Below, in pieces: positions 47,860-59,858 of a DNA stretch of 64,000 bases. The DNA is from Aralia elata. Its lineage: Eukaryota; Streptophyta; Magnoliopsida; Apiales; Araliaceae. How positions within the stretch are numbered: position 1 is the first letter of the stretch; each line of letters begins with the position of its first letter. The stretch is from positions 24,668,638-24,732,637 of the forward strand of contig CM068380.1 in NCBI GenBank assembly GCA_034770075.1. The letters run 5' to 3'. The translations under genes were made by a program, and so were the position numbers. The notes beneath the pieces were generated by a model. It was given only the letters and a program-made list of their open reading frames with translations. It ran no database searches and had not been told where the DNA came from.

Positions 47860-49559
47860 ATAGTTGATGTCAAGCAAAGGATAAAATGGACAGAGAATGA
47901 AAAGAAGCTGGTGCAGCTAGACAAGAGAGCCAAGAATATTTTATTCATGGCACTAGAAGACGAGTTGTTTGAAAACGTCGTAAACTCCACCACCGCTAAA
48001 GAAGTCCTAGAAGCCCTGTTAGTAATGCATGAAGGCACAAAAGAAGTCAGATAGAATAAGCAAACTCTCCTAACTCAACAATATGAAATGTTTTCTCATA
48101 TCTTTGGAGAAAACATTACGGCCACCTATGAACGCTTCAACGTTCTGCTGAACTCCTTGAGATCTTATGGCAAGGTCTATCCCAACAAAGATCTGAACAT
48201 AAAATTCATGAGAGCGCTTCCAAGCAAATGGGACACCAAGACCACTGCCATCAGATAATCGAAAAATCTGCATGAAATGACAGTGCAGAAGCTCTACGGT
48301 AATCTTTTTACGTATGAGCTTGAACTGAATCAAAGAGTTGAAACTCTTTCTGAAAACAAAAAGAAAGATAAAGGAGTGGCTCTCAAAGCTTCTATGGCTA
48401 CTTCAAGAGTTCCAGTTAAGGATGATGAAGATGATGATCAAAAAGAAGCTGATAAAGATGAAGACATAGCCTTACTTGCTCGAAGGCTAAGGAAGTTTAT
48501 GAAGAAAAGAAGTAGCTAGAAATCAAGGAATAACTTCAAAGGAAACAGTAGCAAGGATCAAAACAAAGATCTTTGCTACAACTACAAGAAACCTGGCCAT
48601 TTCGTCGCTGAGTGCACCAAACCTCGGCGAGAAGATCTCAAGAAGGACAAACAGAAGTCCTATGGAAAGAAAAAATACAAAGACCATAAAAAGCATAACA
48701 AGAAGGATAAAGGATATGTAGTTGAAGAATCATGGAGTGAGTCAGAAGGTTCTAATTCAGACTCCAGTGATGATGAAGAACCACAACTTGCAAATCTATG
48801 CCCGATGGCAATAGATGAAGATTCCAGCACAACCACTGATCGTCGAGTGATCGACATCAGTGAGGTATTTGACTTCAACTCTCCTGATGTTAGCATAAAT
48901 GATTTAATATTAGCTTTGCATGACATAACATCTGAATTACATAAATATATGAAGTTATTTAGGGTTCTTTCAAAGGATCATTCTCTACTTCAAAAGGAGA
49001 AAAAAAAGGTAAACGCAGAGTTGGAAACTACTCTACAAAACACTGCCTCTTTATCCAAATTTGAGGATGAAAATGAGAACTTAAGAAAAATAGCTGAAAA
49101 CTGTACACTGAGAGAAATTGCTCTTAATTCTAGAATAGAGGAATTAAAAAAGACAATCTCAATGTGGAATCGTTCTTCTTCGTCAATGGAAGCACTGATC
49201 ACAAGTCAGAGAGTTGTATCTAACAGATCAAGACTGGGATTTGAAAGGACATCTTATGATTCATGTGTAGAAAAATCAGTGGATACTAGCATTAACCATG
49301 TCTCCTCCTCATATAGAGGCATTGTATTTGTAAAATCCAAAGAAAATTCTGAACCTTTTATTCCAAGTTGTCAAATCTTTGGTGATCAGATTGTTGTTCC
49401 AAAAGACAACAGATCACATGCTGGTTTAGGTTTTGTTAAACCACAGAGTAAATCCAAGTCTACGTTTTCACCACAAAAAGTCATAGAGTCTAACAAGTTT
49501 AACTCTATTAATCAACCTGGTATTAATCGTAGAGCTAGATCTCACTCTACGAAATTTTA
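47860..49559 (+). pseudogene. gag: Copia gag and coiled-coil region, copy 1
   Basis: One frame with stops at 48052 (TAG), 48256 (TAA) and 48517 (TAG). The gag domain starts at WTENEKKLVQLDKRAKNI (47887) and includes EMFSHIFGENITATYERF. The usual N-terminal part before this was not found, and the last about 300 bp of leader look noncoding. The zinc knuckle CYNYKKPGHFVAEC (about 48570-48612) has Tyr for the second Cys. From 48805 a 251-aa open stretch is acidic, then forms a long heptad-like coiled coil (about 48890-49200). The frame ends at 49557 and the protease lies in another frame. Confidence 0.8.
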
Positions 49560-49856
49560 AAATCATAGAACATCACTTAAACAGAAAAGAGATAAGACAT
49601 ATTCTTCATATAAATCTCAAATGAGAAGATATCCACGCACACACACTCACATACACAACATGTAAGATGTTGTAGCTGTTTTAAACATGGTCACAAAGTT
49701 GCATATTGTTATTACTCTGAGCATATTAACATAGAGGACTCAATATCAAACAGATTTGGGTCCTAAAGGGAACTAACATTGCTGGACCCAAATACATATG
49801 GGTACCAAAATAAAGAGTAGTCATTTTTGCAGGTACCAAGGAGATCTGAATCAATT

Positions 49857-52490
49857 TAGTATCTTGATAGTGGATGTTCCAGGAACATGACTGGCAACAA
49901 GGCACTCCTATCAGAATTTAAGGCTAAAGAAGGTCCAGCAGTTATCTTTGGAGATAATAACTCTGGAAAAACCAGAGACTATAGCTCAATTAGCAATGGA
50001 GTTGTCTCATTCAATAAGGTAGCCCATGTTGATGGGTTAAAACACAATCTCCTAAGTATAAGTTAATTGTGTGATAAAGGTCATTAGGTTACCTTTCTCA
50101 ACAATCAATGTCAAGTTCAAGATCTGGAAACTAACTCATTAAAGCTGACTAGATCTAGAGAAGGAAATGTGTATGTGGTCAATCTCTCTGAACTAAGTTC
50201 TTCAGCATCAGCTTGCTTCTTCACCAAGGCCTCTGAAGACATAAGTTGGTTATGGCACAGAAGACTATCTCACCTTAATTTCAAGAGTATATCAAAACTC
50301 GTATCAAAGGATCTTGTCAAAGGTCTACCAAAGCTAATCTTCGTCAAAGAAAGACCTTGCAAAGCGTGTCAGCTGGGGAAGCAAACCAAGAACTCATTCA
50401 AGAGCAAAGCAGTCAATTCAAATGACAGGCCTCTACAACTTCTTCATATGGATCTTTTTGGGCCTGTTCCAACTGCTAGTCTTGGAGGTAAAAGGTACTC
50501 TCTGGTAGTAGTGGATGACTACTCCTAATTCACATGGGTATTCTTCATAAGATCTAAAGACGTAACTAGTTCTCAACTGATCAAGTTCTTCAAGCAAGTG
50601 ATGAATGAAAAAGGCAAGAAGATAATAGCAATAAGGAGTGATCATGGAAGAGAATTCGACTATTCTGAAGTTAACCAATTCTGTGAAGATAATGGAATTA
50701 TGCATAACTTCTCAGCTCCAAGAACTCTACAACAAAATGAAGTGGCTGAAAGAAAGAATAGAACATTAATAGAAGCAGGAAGAACACTTCTTGTTGCTGC
50801 TCATCTTCCAGAATATTTTTGGGCAGAAGCAGTTAATATGACATGTTATACTCAGAATAGGCCCTTGATTCACTCTACGCTCAAGAAGACACCCTACGAG
50901 TTGTGGAAAGAAAGGAAGCTAAATATAAGTTATTTTCATGTTTTTGGTTATGCGTGCTACATACTCAACAATGGTATAAGATATCAAACCAAGTTTCAGC
51001 CAAAGTCAGATAAAGGAATCTTTCTCGAATACTCTATGGAAAGTAAAGCTTATAGAGTGTTCAACAAGAACTCCATGACAGTAGAAATCTCTATTCATGT
51101 CACCTTTGATGAGGCTGATCAAGAAACACCAAAAAAGGCAACTCAACCTGAATAGATCATAGATTTGGAACCTCAGATCGCTGAGTAGGAGAACCCTACG
51201 ACCGTAGAAGCTGAAATCGTAGAGCCAGACCCTACAATCGTTATACCTGATCAAGGAATCGTAGAGTCTCTGATTCCAATCATGCGAACTCTACAAATTA
51301 ATGAAGATACGGAACAAGAACTAAATCTAGAAGATCTCAGACAACAAGGTATAAGAACAGATGTCCCCTCAGGAAGCAGATAGGAAAAAAATTACACTCA
51401 AAATTTGATTATTAGAGATCCTAATGCAAGAGTTATAACAAGGTTAGCTACACAAAATGAATGTTTCTACCTCAGTTTTCTCTCTCAATTGGAGCCTAAG
51501 ACGATTGAAGAAACTCTAGAAGATTCAAGTTAGATTGAGGCTATGCAAGAAGAACTAAATTAGTTTGAAAGAAGCAAAGTGTGGAGACTAGTTCTAAGGC
51601 CAAGAAATCATCCAGTCATAGGCACAAAATGGGTCTTCAGAAACAAGATGGATGAAAATGGAGTGATCACAAGAAATAAGGCAAGATTGGTTGCTAAAGG
51701 TTATTCTCAAGAATAAAGAATTGATTTCGATGAAACCTTTGCACCTGTTGCCAGATTGGAAGCTATCATGATGTTCTTAACTTATGCAGCCCACATGAAG
51801 TTCAAAGTTTTTCAAATGGATGTAAAAAGTGCATTTCTAAACGGTGAACTTCAAGAAGAAGTCTACGTTGAACAACCTTCAGGTTTTATCAACTTGACTC
51901 ACTCTGATTATGTCTATAAACTAGATAAAGCACTTTATGGTTTAAAGCAAGTACCTAGAGCATAGTATGAAACACTCACTAATTATCTTGTTGAAAATAA
52001 ATTTAGTAGCGGTAGAGTAGACACAACTTTATTCTGTAGGAAGCATAAAAGCAAAATATTATTAGTACAAATCTATGTAGATGATATTATCTTTGGTCTA
52101 CTGTCGAAAAATTATGTGAGAGATTTGCTAAGCTAATATAGAGCAAGTTTGAAATGAGCATGATGGGCAAGCGGAATTATTTCCTTGGACTCCAAGTAAA
52201 ACAGATAAATGAAGGGATTTTCATTAACCAAGCCAAGTATATCAAGGACTCACTTAAAAAATATGGCATGGAATCAGCTACTCCCATGAAAACTTATATG
52301 GCATCTACGACTAAATTAGACGAGGATGAAAAGGGTAAGAGTATTAAGATTACTCAATACAGAGGTATGATTGGATCTCTCATATACTAACTACTAGTAG
52401 ACCAGATATCATGTTCTCTACATGTATTTGTGCTAGATTTCAAGCTACCCCTAAGGAATCTCATCTAATTACTGTCAAAAGGATTTTCAG
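49857..52490 (+). pseudogene. pol: Copia pol, copy 1 (PR-IN-RT), truncated
   Basis: Protease active site DSGCS from 49866, preceded by a stop at 49857. The GAG-pre-integrase zinc finger (WLWHRRLSHLNF...CKACQLGKQ) lies at about 50247-50390. The integrase core has Asp 50451, Asp 50640 and Glu 50748, with 35 residues between the last two. RT has RLVAKGYSQ, FQMDVKSAFLNG and YVDD (52074-52085). Stops include 50064, 50085, 50526, 51153, 51186, 51381, 51531, 51561, 51714 and 51963, and a frameshift near 52105 precedes MSMMGKRNYFLGLQV. It ends at 52490 where the CRM-like element joins; the rest of RT and RNase H are absent. The part from 50888 is repeated at 59859-61461. Confidence 0.88.
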
Positions 52491-55399
52491 CTTTGTTTTT
52501 GCCATCCATGTTAGTATACTCGGAAACAGGTAATGGTGATAAATCCAATGGTGTTAAAGGATTAAAGTCATACACAATTTCAAAAGGTGAGAATTTAGTA
52601 GCATAGTGAACAGACCTATTATAAGCAAACTCAACATGTGGTAGACATTCTTACCAAAACTTAATATTCTTTTTAATGATAGCTCGCAATAATGCAGATA
52701 GAGTTCTATTTACTATTTCCGTTTGACCATCTATTTGTGGATGACAAGTAGTTGAAAACAACAGTTTAGTTCCTAATTTACACCACAATGTCTTCCAAAA
52801 ATAGCTCAAGAATTTAGCATCTCTATCTGAAACAATTGTTCGGGGGCATACCATGCAAACTCACAATGTCTCTAAAGAATAAATCAGCAACATGGGATGC
52901 ATCATCAGTTTTGTGGCATGGGATAAAGTGTGCCATTTTTTAAAACCTATCCACGACCACAAATATAGAATCATGACCATGCTTAGATGTAGGTAAACCC
53001 AATACAAAGTCTATAGACAAGTCAATCCAAGGTTCACTCAAAATAGGCAATGGTGTGTATAACACATGGGGTTGAACGCGAGATTTAGCTTGACGACATG
53101 TAATGCATCTATCACAAATTCTTTCCACATCTCGTTTCATATAGAGCCAATAGAAATGTTCTTTTATAAAAGATAAAGTCTTATCAACACCAAAATGTCC
53201 CATCAAACCACCTTCATGTGATTCTCGAACCAATAATTCACGTAAAGAACATGCAGGTATACATAATCGATTCTCACGAAACAAGAATCCATCCATCTTG
53301 AAGTATTTACCTACAGCATTCTTTTAACAATTTTTAAACTCTTCACAGAAATCATGGACATTATCATATAAATCTTTGATTTGTTCAAAACCAAGTAATT
53401 TTGTGTCAAGAGTATTTAACAACATATACCTTCACGAAAGAGCATCGGCCACGACATTTTCCTTATCTTGCTTATAACGAATGACGTATGGAAATGTCTC
53501 GATGAACTCCATCCATCGTGCATGTCTCTTGTTCAACTTGTGTTGGGCTTTCAAATATTTCAATGATTCATGATCCGTGTGAATCACAAATTCCTTAGGC
53601 CACAGGTAATGTTGTCAAGTCTCCAATGATCGAACTAAGGCATATAACTCCTTGTCATAGGTAGGATAATTCAAAGCTGCTCCACTCAATTTTTTACTGA
53701 CATATGCCACTGGCTTTCCTTCTTGCATCAACACAGCTCCAATGCCTACACCTGAAGCATCACATTCAATTTGAAAGGTTTTAGTGAAATTAGGTGATAC
53801 AAGTAAAGGAGCGTTAGTTAATTTTTCTTTAATCAATTGAAACGCCTTTTCCTGTGCATCACCCCACTTAAATCCTACACTCTTTTTGATTACTTCGGTG
53901 AGTGGTGTTGTGACTTCGCTAAAATTTCTTACAAACCGTCTATAGAAACTTGCGAGCCCATGAAAGCTACAAACTTGACTGACATTCGTAGGAGTTGGCC
54001 ATTCTCGGATTGCTCATATCTTCTCATCGTCAACCTGTACTCCCTGCACACTGACAACAAAACCAAGAAACACAACTCGATCCGTACAAAATGTGCATTT
54101 GTCCATATTAGCATACAATTTTTCTTTTCAAAGCACATCTAGGACAGATTTTATATGCAATGCATGCTCAACTAAATCCTTGTTGTAGATCAAGATATCA
54201 TCAAAGTAGACAACTACAAATTTCCCAATGAAGGGACGCAAAACATGGTTCATTAATCTCATGAACGTGCTAGGAGCATTAGTTAAACCAAAAGGTAAGA
54301 CTAACCACTAATATAACCCATATTTTGTTTTAAAAGCGGTTTTCCATTTATCTCCCTCATGCACTCTAATCTGATGATAACCACTCTTCAAATCAATTTT
54401 AGAAAATACACAAGATCCATGCAATTCATCTAACATATAATCTAACCTAGGAATGGGATGTCAATACTTTACCGTGATGTTATTTATCGCTCGACAATCA
54501 ATGCACATACGCCACTTCCCATCCTTTTTAGGCACTAAAATAACTGGAACTGCACATGGACTCATGCTTTCCCTTACGAACCCCTTGTCCATTAGCTCGT
54601 CAACTTGCCTTTGCAATTCCTTTGTTTCCTCAGGATTGCTTTGGTATGTCGGGCGGTTTGGAATGGTCGCTCCAGGGACAAAGTCAATTTAATGCTCAAT
54701 TCCCCGAATTGGTGGTAATCCCTGTGGAAGTTCCTCGGGAAATACATCCTGATAATCATGTAAAAGAGCAGAAATAACACTAAGCAAAGAAGGATTATTA
54801 GCGTTAGTATTTAAAAGTGCCTCCTTATACCGAAGTATAATCATTGGCTTTTTAGAATCTAAAGCTCACCTTACATCACTCCTTTTTGCAAAAATATTTG
54901 TTTTTCTCTCTTCTCCTTTCTTTTTTTCTCTCTCTTTTATTTTTTTGTTTTCATGATCTCTCTATAAATGCATTTGATCCTCATGCACCTGTTTTGGTGA
55001 CATAGGACACAAGGTAACTTTCCTTTGATTGTAAACAAAATAGTACTCATTAGTAAAACCATCGTGTTTTACTCGCCGATCGAACTGTCAAGGTCTCCCA
55101 AGTAGTAAGTGACCCGCCTGCGTAGGAACTGCATCACATAGAATCTCATCGACATACTTCCCAATTGTAAACAGAACTGATACTTGCTTGGTTACTTTGA
55201 TGTTGCCGTTGTCATTGAGCCACTGCAATCGGTATGGATGAGGATGTTTTGAAGTTGTAAGTCCTAATTTCTCTACCATAGCGATACTTGCAACATTTGT
55301 ACAACTCCCACCATCAATCACGACTCAACAGATCTTACCATTTACCATGCATCTAGTATGAAACAGATTTTTCCTTTGTTCACTGCTTTCTTCTTTTAC
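52491..55399 (-). pseudogene. pol: CRM-like pol (PR-RT-RNase H-IN), broken
   Basis: Protease: VIDGGSCTNVAS at about 55280-55321 and HLLLGRP at 55088. RT: the VPKKDGKW motif near 54520, FGLTNAPSTF near 54270 and Y-F-D-D at 54199-54210. RNase H: ECDASGVGIGAVL at about 53760, then YTDHE-type and VADALS words down to about 53440. Integrase: zinc finger HFGVDKTLSFIKEHFYW...CDRCITCRQAKS (53110-53220), DFVLGLPTSKHGHDS, VSDRDAKF (about 52830), and CHPQIDGQTEIVNR (about 52720-52760). Stops and frame changes are frequent. The reading frame is lost at the join with Copia at 52490. Confidence 0.83.
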
Positions 55400-56698
55400 C
55401 TATGTACTAAGCATTCTTCGAGTAACCAACACTTTACCATGCATAGCAACCTCTCTATCTTCCTCCAATGATGGCATAGAGTCATTGTCACTATCTTCTT
55501 CCTCAGTTTCCACTTCTCTATTATCAAGCAATAACATAATTCTTTGATTTGGGCATTGATTTACAATATATTCCCTGCCTTGACATTTAAAGCATACAAT
55601 ATCTCGATTATGACTAGTAGAAGGTTGATTGGTTTTACCTTGCAATCCCTGAGTAGTCGCTCCTTGCTTGATTTCTGTTTTTAGTTTGAAAGCAGTTGGT
55701 TTTTCCTCGCGTTTCACATTATTGGGCTTCCATGATGATCATGTGGTAGGATTTGTTCGCTGGCCACCTCTCCTCTTAAGTTGCTTCTCTATTTTGATAG
55801 CCATGTGCACCATGTCTTCCAATACCACATAGTGTTGACGCTCCACCAAATCTGCAATTTCTCAATTTAACCCTGTTGAAAATCGAGCCATGGTTGCCTC
55901 ATTATCCTCGTCGATGTCAGCCCTAGACATTAACATCTCCATCTCCTTGAAGTAGTCCTCCACACTCTTACTTCTCTGTCTTAAGTTTTACAAATTTTGA
56001 AACAGATCTCGGTAGTAGTGGCTTGGCACAAACCTCTTTTTCATTACAGCTTTCATTTCTGCCCAAGTCTCTATTGGACGTTGTCTATACCTCCTTCGGC
56101 TGGTTATCAATTGATCCCACCAAGTAACCGCATAATCTGAAAATTCTGTAGCGGCAATTCTAACTTTCTTGAGATCCGAGTAGTTGTGACAATCAAATAT
56201 CCATTCCATTTTCTTCTCCCACTCTAAGTATGCCTCGGGATCACTCCTGCCTTGGAATGTGAGAATTTTCATTTTGATGCTATCGAGGTTGTTGTCCTCT
56301 CGATTTCGGCCGCCTCTATCCCTTGTAAAATGTCTCCTAGGGATAAAGCCAATTTCTCGATCCTTTTCTTCGCTAAACCTTTCATCATAGTAATTTGTCT
56401 CCTCTAGCCTAGCTTCCTTTTGTTGGGCCTTTCCTTTTGGGCGCCCACCCGGAGGGATTTGAGTTTGTTCCCCTCGAGTGTCACTCAGTTGATCAATGTG
56501 ATCATGCACTTGCTCCATAGCCATTCCTAACTGTCGGGAAAATTCTTTCATCATTACCTCCATCATGAGTTTTGGGTCAAAATTCGATGTAGAAGGTTCA
56601 TTTTCAATTGCCTTATCTCTTGTGTTAGACATATTTTCTGCAAAACAAAGGTTAGTAGAAAACAAGTTCCTCACCACTCCCTTACATGTTTCGCTCAA
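55400..56698 (-). pseudogene. gag: CRM-like gag
   Basis: The most likely start is ATG at 56632 (MSNTRDKAIEN), though the frame is open from 56698. A basic Arg-rich part is followed by the gag domain (PEAYLEWEKKMEWIFDCH, ATEFSDYAVTWWDQL) at about 56060-56260. A stop at 55988-55990 cuts it after FVPSHYYRDLFQNL. Further in-frame stops follow before the zinc knuckle CFKCQGREYIVNQC (near 55,570), where Tyr stands in place of the His ligand. An acidic tail leads to the protease. Confidence 0.82.
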
Positions 56699-57086
56699 AC
56701 AATGTATTACACAAATATGAAACGCTCGTGTATCACACTAATGACTTTTACCCTCTAGTAATCTCACTACTTTTGCCTTTTTCTGCTCGTAGTTCTCTCT
56801 AATAGGTTCTTTTTGAATTCACACAAATATTACCTCAATTTTCCAATTTCAATCCAATAAGAACTTATCAAGAATACAATATACAAAGTATGACTCTCGG
56901 AATACCAACAAGACTTCACAATCGTCAAATATGATTCTTTGTAAATGAAATCCCAATAATAGCAATCAACAATAATAATTTTCTGCAATATATTTTCTGC
57001 AATTTTCTTTTCTTCTTTTTTTGTAGGTTTTTTTTTTATTAAAATCCAACAATAAAAGTAAAGATATGTAACTTGATAGGAACTTA
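56699..57086 (-). other. CRM-like leader
   Basis: Noncoding sequence between PBS and gag, AT-rich; no other feature seen. Confidence 0.6.
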
Positions 57087-57098
57087 GCTTTGATACCA
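57087..57098 (-). other. Primer-binding site (tRNA-Met type)
   Basis: The minus strand reads TGGTATCAAAGC just after the LTR end. Confidence 0.7.
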
Positions 57099-57569
57099 AA
57101 TAATAGACTCCACGGCACGCTTGCATGAGGTGGTCGTTGCCCGGATCGTTTCCAACAAGTTGATAGGATGGATAGCTTGCAACACCTTAACCCCTCGCCT
57201 ATATGTAGACGGCAATCTTGGTACAATTGCTTGCCAATGAATTCTGCGTAAGATGGACACCAATGACACTTCGACCCCTCGCTTATATTGAAGCGGTAAT
57301 CTCGGTACAATCGACGATTGATGCGATAGAAGATGCCACACACAACTATGAATGGTTGTATGATAAGTCAATTATGAATCTCCAAAGAGAACTAAGGAAC
57401 ACTTATGAATTCTTCAAAGAACCACAAGTAGAGAAACAAACTCATAATAATATTGATAATCTGAAAATTGGTTTTTTTAACCCATTACATCATGAAACCT
57501 ATTTATACTAAGCTTGAGAACAATCTAGAATCAAACAAACCCTAGCAATTACTGAAAACACCATTACAT

Positions 57570-57742
57570 AAAACAAGGAACCCTGTTTTGGGAAAAGAAA
57601 CACTTGGTGGGAAACACCAGTGCTTAAAACATGGAACCCTGTTTTAGGGAAGGAAACAGTTGGTGAAAAATACCATTACCTAAAACATGGAACCCTATTT
57701 TAGGGAAGGAAACTATTGGTGGAAACCACCATTACCTAAAAC
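57570..57742. repeat. 56 bp tandem array in CRM-like LTR
   Basis: The word A(A/T)GGAACCCTGTTTT starts at 57575, 57631, 57687 and, after the solo LTR, at 59567, which was position 57743 before insertion. All steps are exactly 56 bp. The units share TAAAAC, GGGAA(A/G)(G/A)GAAAC and TTGGTG. Confidence 0.9.
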
Positions 57743-59561
57743 TGAAAGTAGTATGCACACAAACCAATCATATTTGATATGATGTAGCATATACTTTGTA
57801 ATCTTATTCATTTATTAATAAAAAAAATTGATTTTCTTAAAAAGGCATTTTACATTATCTACATAGTGTTGTTACATTAAATGTGATAAACCCATAGTTT
57901 TGAGCAATGCTTTTAGAATCATGATGGTGATCATGCTAATGAGATCTAAATTCTTGATAGCTCACAAACTAAAATTGTTCCTAATCGTTGGATTACTAAA
58001 AAGGGGATTAGTGAATCCGGATAGATTAGTACATACGTTGCTTGCTCTTTTGAAGAGCATGATTGATCTCATAATCATTTGTGTGGAGACACTAAAGCAA
58101 GTATGTAGGTACTTATTGGAGAATAAGTTCACTGAACGTGGCTCGCTAAGGAATACCTAATGGAGTTTTACTCGCCTGTCAATAGGAATTCCTCAAGTGA
58201 TAGTAGTACAAGTCATCCCTGGACTTGAGATCATCATAGTATCTTGTGTATGATGAGTTATACTTTGACATGTCCCTTAAGACCTTTAGGGTATATCAAA
58301 GAGTATGATTGTGTATAATAAGTTGTACATGGAGATAGGTGAATGATTAACAAAGAATCTACCTCGTCTAGTAAAAGATGTGAATGTCCTATGTGATTCG
58401 ATAAATGACAAACTCAGTAGTCATTGGCCAAGGCAGAATGAAATTAGAAAAGAGTTTCGAATTTGCATAATTTAGAGTTGTGCATTTGGGAATCGAAATA
58501 CATATAATTAAATAAAATAAGACTTGACAGTAATTTCATGTCTTATATTTAATTGGGACATTGTATGATAGAAGGATTGAATTGTACGGTAACTATGCAC
58601 TGAAAGGTTCTTTTATGATTAATGTTGAAATCTATATTATCTAAAAAGTCGTTGATCGCTAAGGGGTTTACCCTTATTGTAGAATAAATATTATTTATTT
58701 AAATGAATTAAATAGTTTAATTTATTTATTTAAATAAGATTAGAATTGTTCTAATTGATTTATTCACAACCGGTTTAATATGGAGAACCTAAAGGGTCAC
58801 ACCGCAAAAGAAAAATATTTATTTAAGAAGTAAATGACATAATTGTAATAATAAGTTAAGTGTATTTAATTTAGTCTATGGAGATAGAATAAATTAAATA
58901 GTTTAATATTTATTATTTAATATTTTAGAAATATTAAATATAAATTAATAAGAGGTGTCTTATTATTATTATTACTATTACTATTATTTAATTCCTAATA
59001 GGGATTAAGAATTAATTAATAGAAGTACTCTCTCATGAATTCCTAATTGGATTAGGAGCATAATTAATTAAAGAAGTTTAATTATAATAGAAACCCTAAT
59101 CCTAAATAGTTTAGAGAAGGGTTATTCCTACATCAATAAATAAGAGGAATCTTATCATAGATTAGGGTTGCACACTCTTGCATTAGATTGTGGAGAGTAC
59201 TAGCAATTTCTATAGAGATAGAAACTAGGGTTTTGCCAACACCCATCTTCTTGAATAGATATTATTCCTTGGTGGATCACCTCTAGAGGCCAAATGCTTG
59301 GGTGACTAACGTTGATCAAAGGAAGAAATTTAATGGTGAAATTCAAGGAGAACGCAGAGGAATTGGAGGTGAACTTGTACCCGAGGAACCACAGTTCTAC
59401 GAGGGTATATTTTCTTAATCTATATCTCTTTCGTTAATTGATAATTGAACACAAGGATAGATCACGGTGATGGTTTGTATTAAAATTTTAAAATTCGTTA
59501 TATCACGCTTCCCCTATTTGTGTAATTTGATTGCATGCTTGCGTTATATACAAACCTAACA
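57743..59561 (+). mobile_element. Solo Copia LTR
   Basis: 1,819 bp from TGAAAGTAG to CCTAACA with a perfect AAAAC duplication (57738-57742 and 59562-59566). No internal sequence. It splits the fourth unit of the 56 bp array at a unit boundary. Confidence 0.94.
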
Positions 59562-59858
59562 AAAACATGGAACCCTGTTTTGGGAAAAGAATCCCGTAAT
59601 CTAAGAAAGTCAGTTTTCAGCAACAGTGAAGTCTATTGCGATGCTTTGGGTACACTTGCTATCAATGTGTTTATGATCTTCGCGTACTTGTATCCCGTCT
59701 CTACAATCTCCGTACTTATTCCAACCTTGTTCCATAATTCATGAATTATTCCTTCTTTGAGGCGTTTAGCCCGAGTCCTCATAATGGATCCAAGTGGTAT
59801 GTGCAATGAATCCGCTTGGGTTTCGTCATGGGCTTCTAAGCTAAGGATGTCCTCATCA

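Larger units (their letters stand above)
44413..52490 (+). mobile_element. Copia element, copy 1, 3'-truncated
   Basis: 5' LTR, PBS, leader with an hAT-like insertion, gag, a coiled-coil region, protease, integrase and RT up to 52490, where it is cut by the join to a CRM-like element. Integrase before RT is the Copia order. The long coiled-coil after the gag zinc knuckle, and the extra 3' ORF seen in copy 2, suggest the SIRE/Maximus lineage, but this was not tested. Confidence 0.9.
52491..59858 (-). mobile_element. CRM-like Ty3 element, 3'-truncated, with nested solo LTR
   Basis: Minus-strand order from the right: LTR (59858 to about 57101), PBS, gag, protease, RT, RNase H, integrase. It stops at 52491 within the integrase C-terminal part, so the 3' LTR is missing. 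The outer LTR end (minus strand TGATGAGGAC) sits exactly where the second Copia copy begins with GACAC, so the element inserted into a Copia pol. gag and protease wording (TWWDQLITSRRR, DGGSCTNVAS) resembles the centromeric CRM clade of chromoviruses as I remember it; clade unproven. Confidence 0.8.
57101..59858 (-). repeat. CRM-like 5' LTR with nested solo Copia LTR
   Basis: About 0.93 kb without the insertion. The outer end is TGATGAGGAC (minus, 59858); the inner end near 57101 is decayed and uncertain by some bases. It includes a two-copy 84 bp repeat (CCCCTCGC at 57191 and 57275) and the 56 bp array at 57570-57742. Confidence 0.65.
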
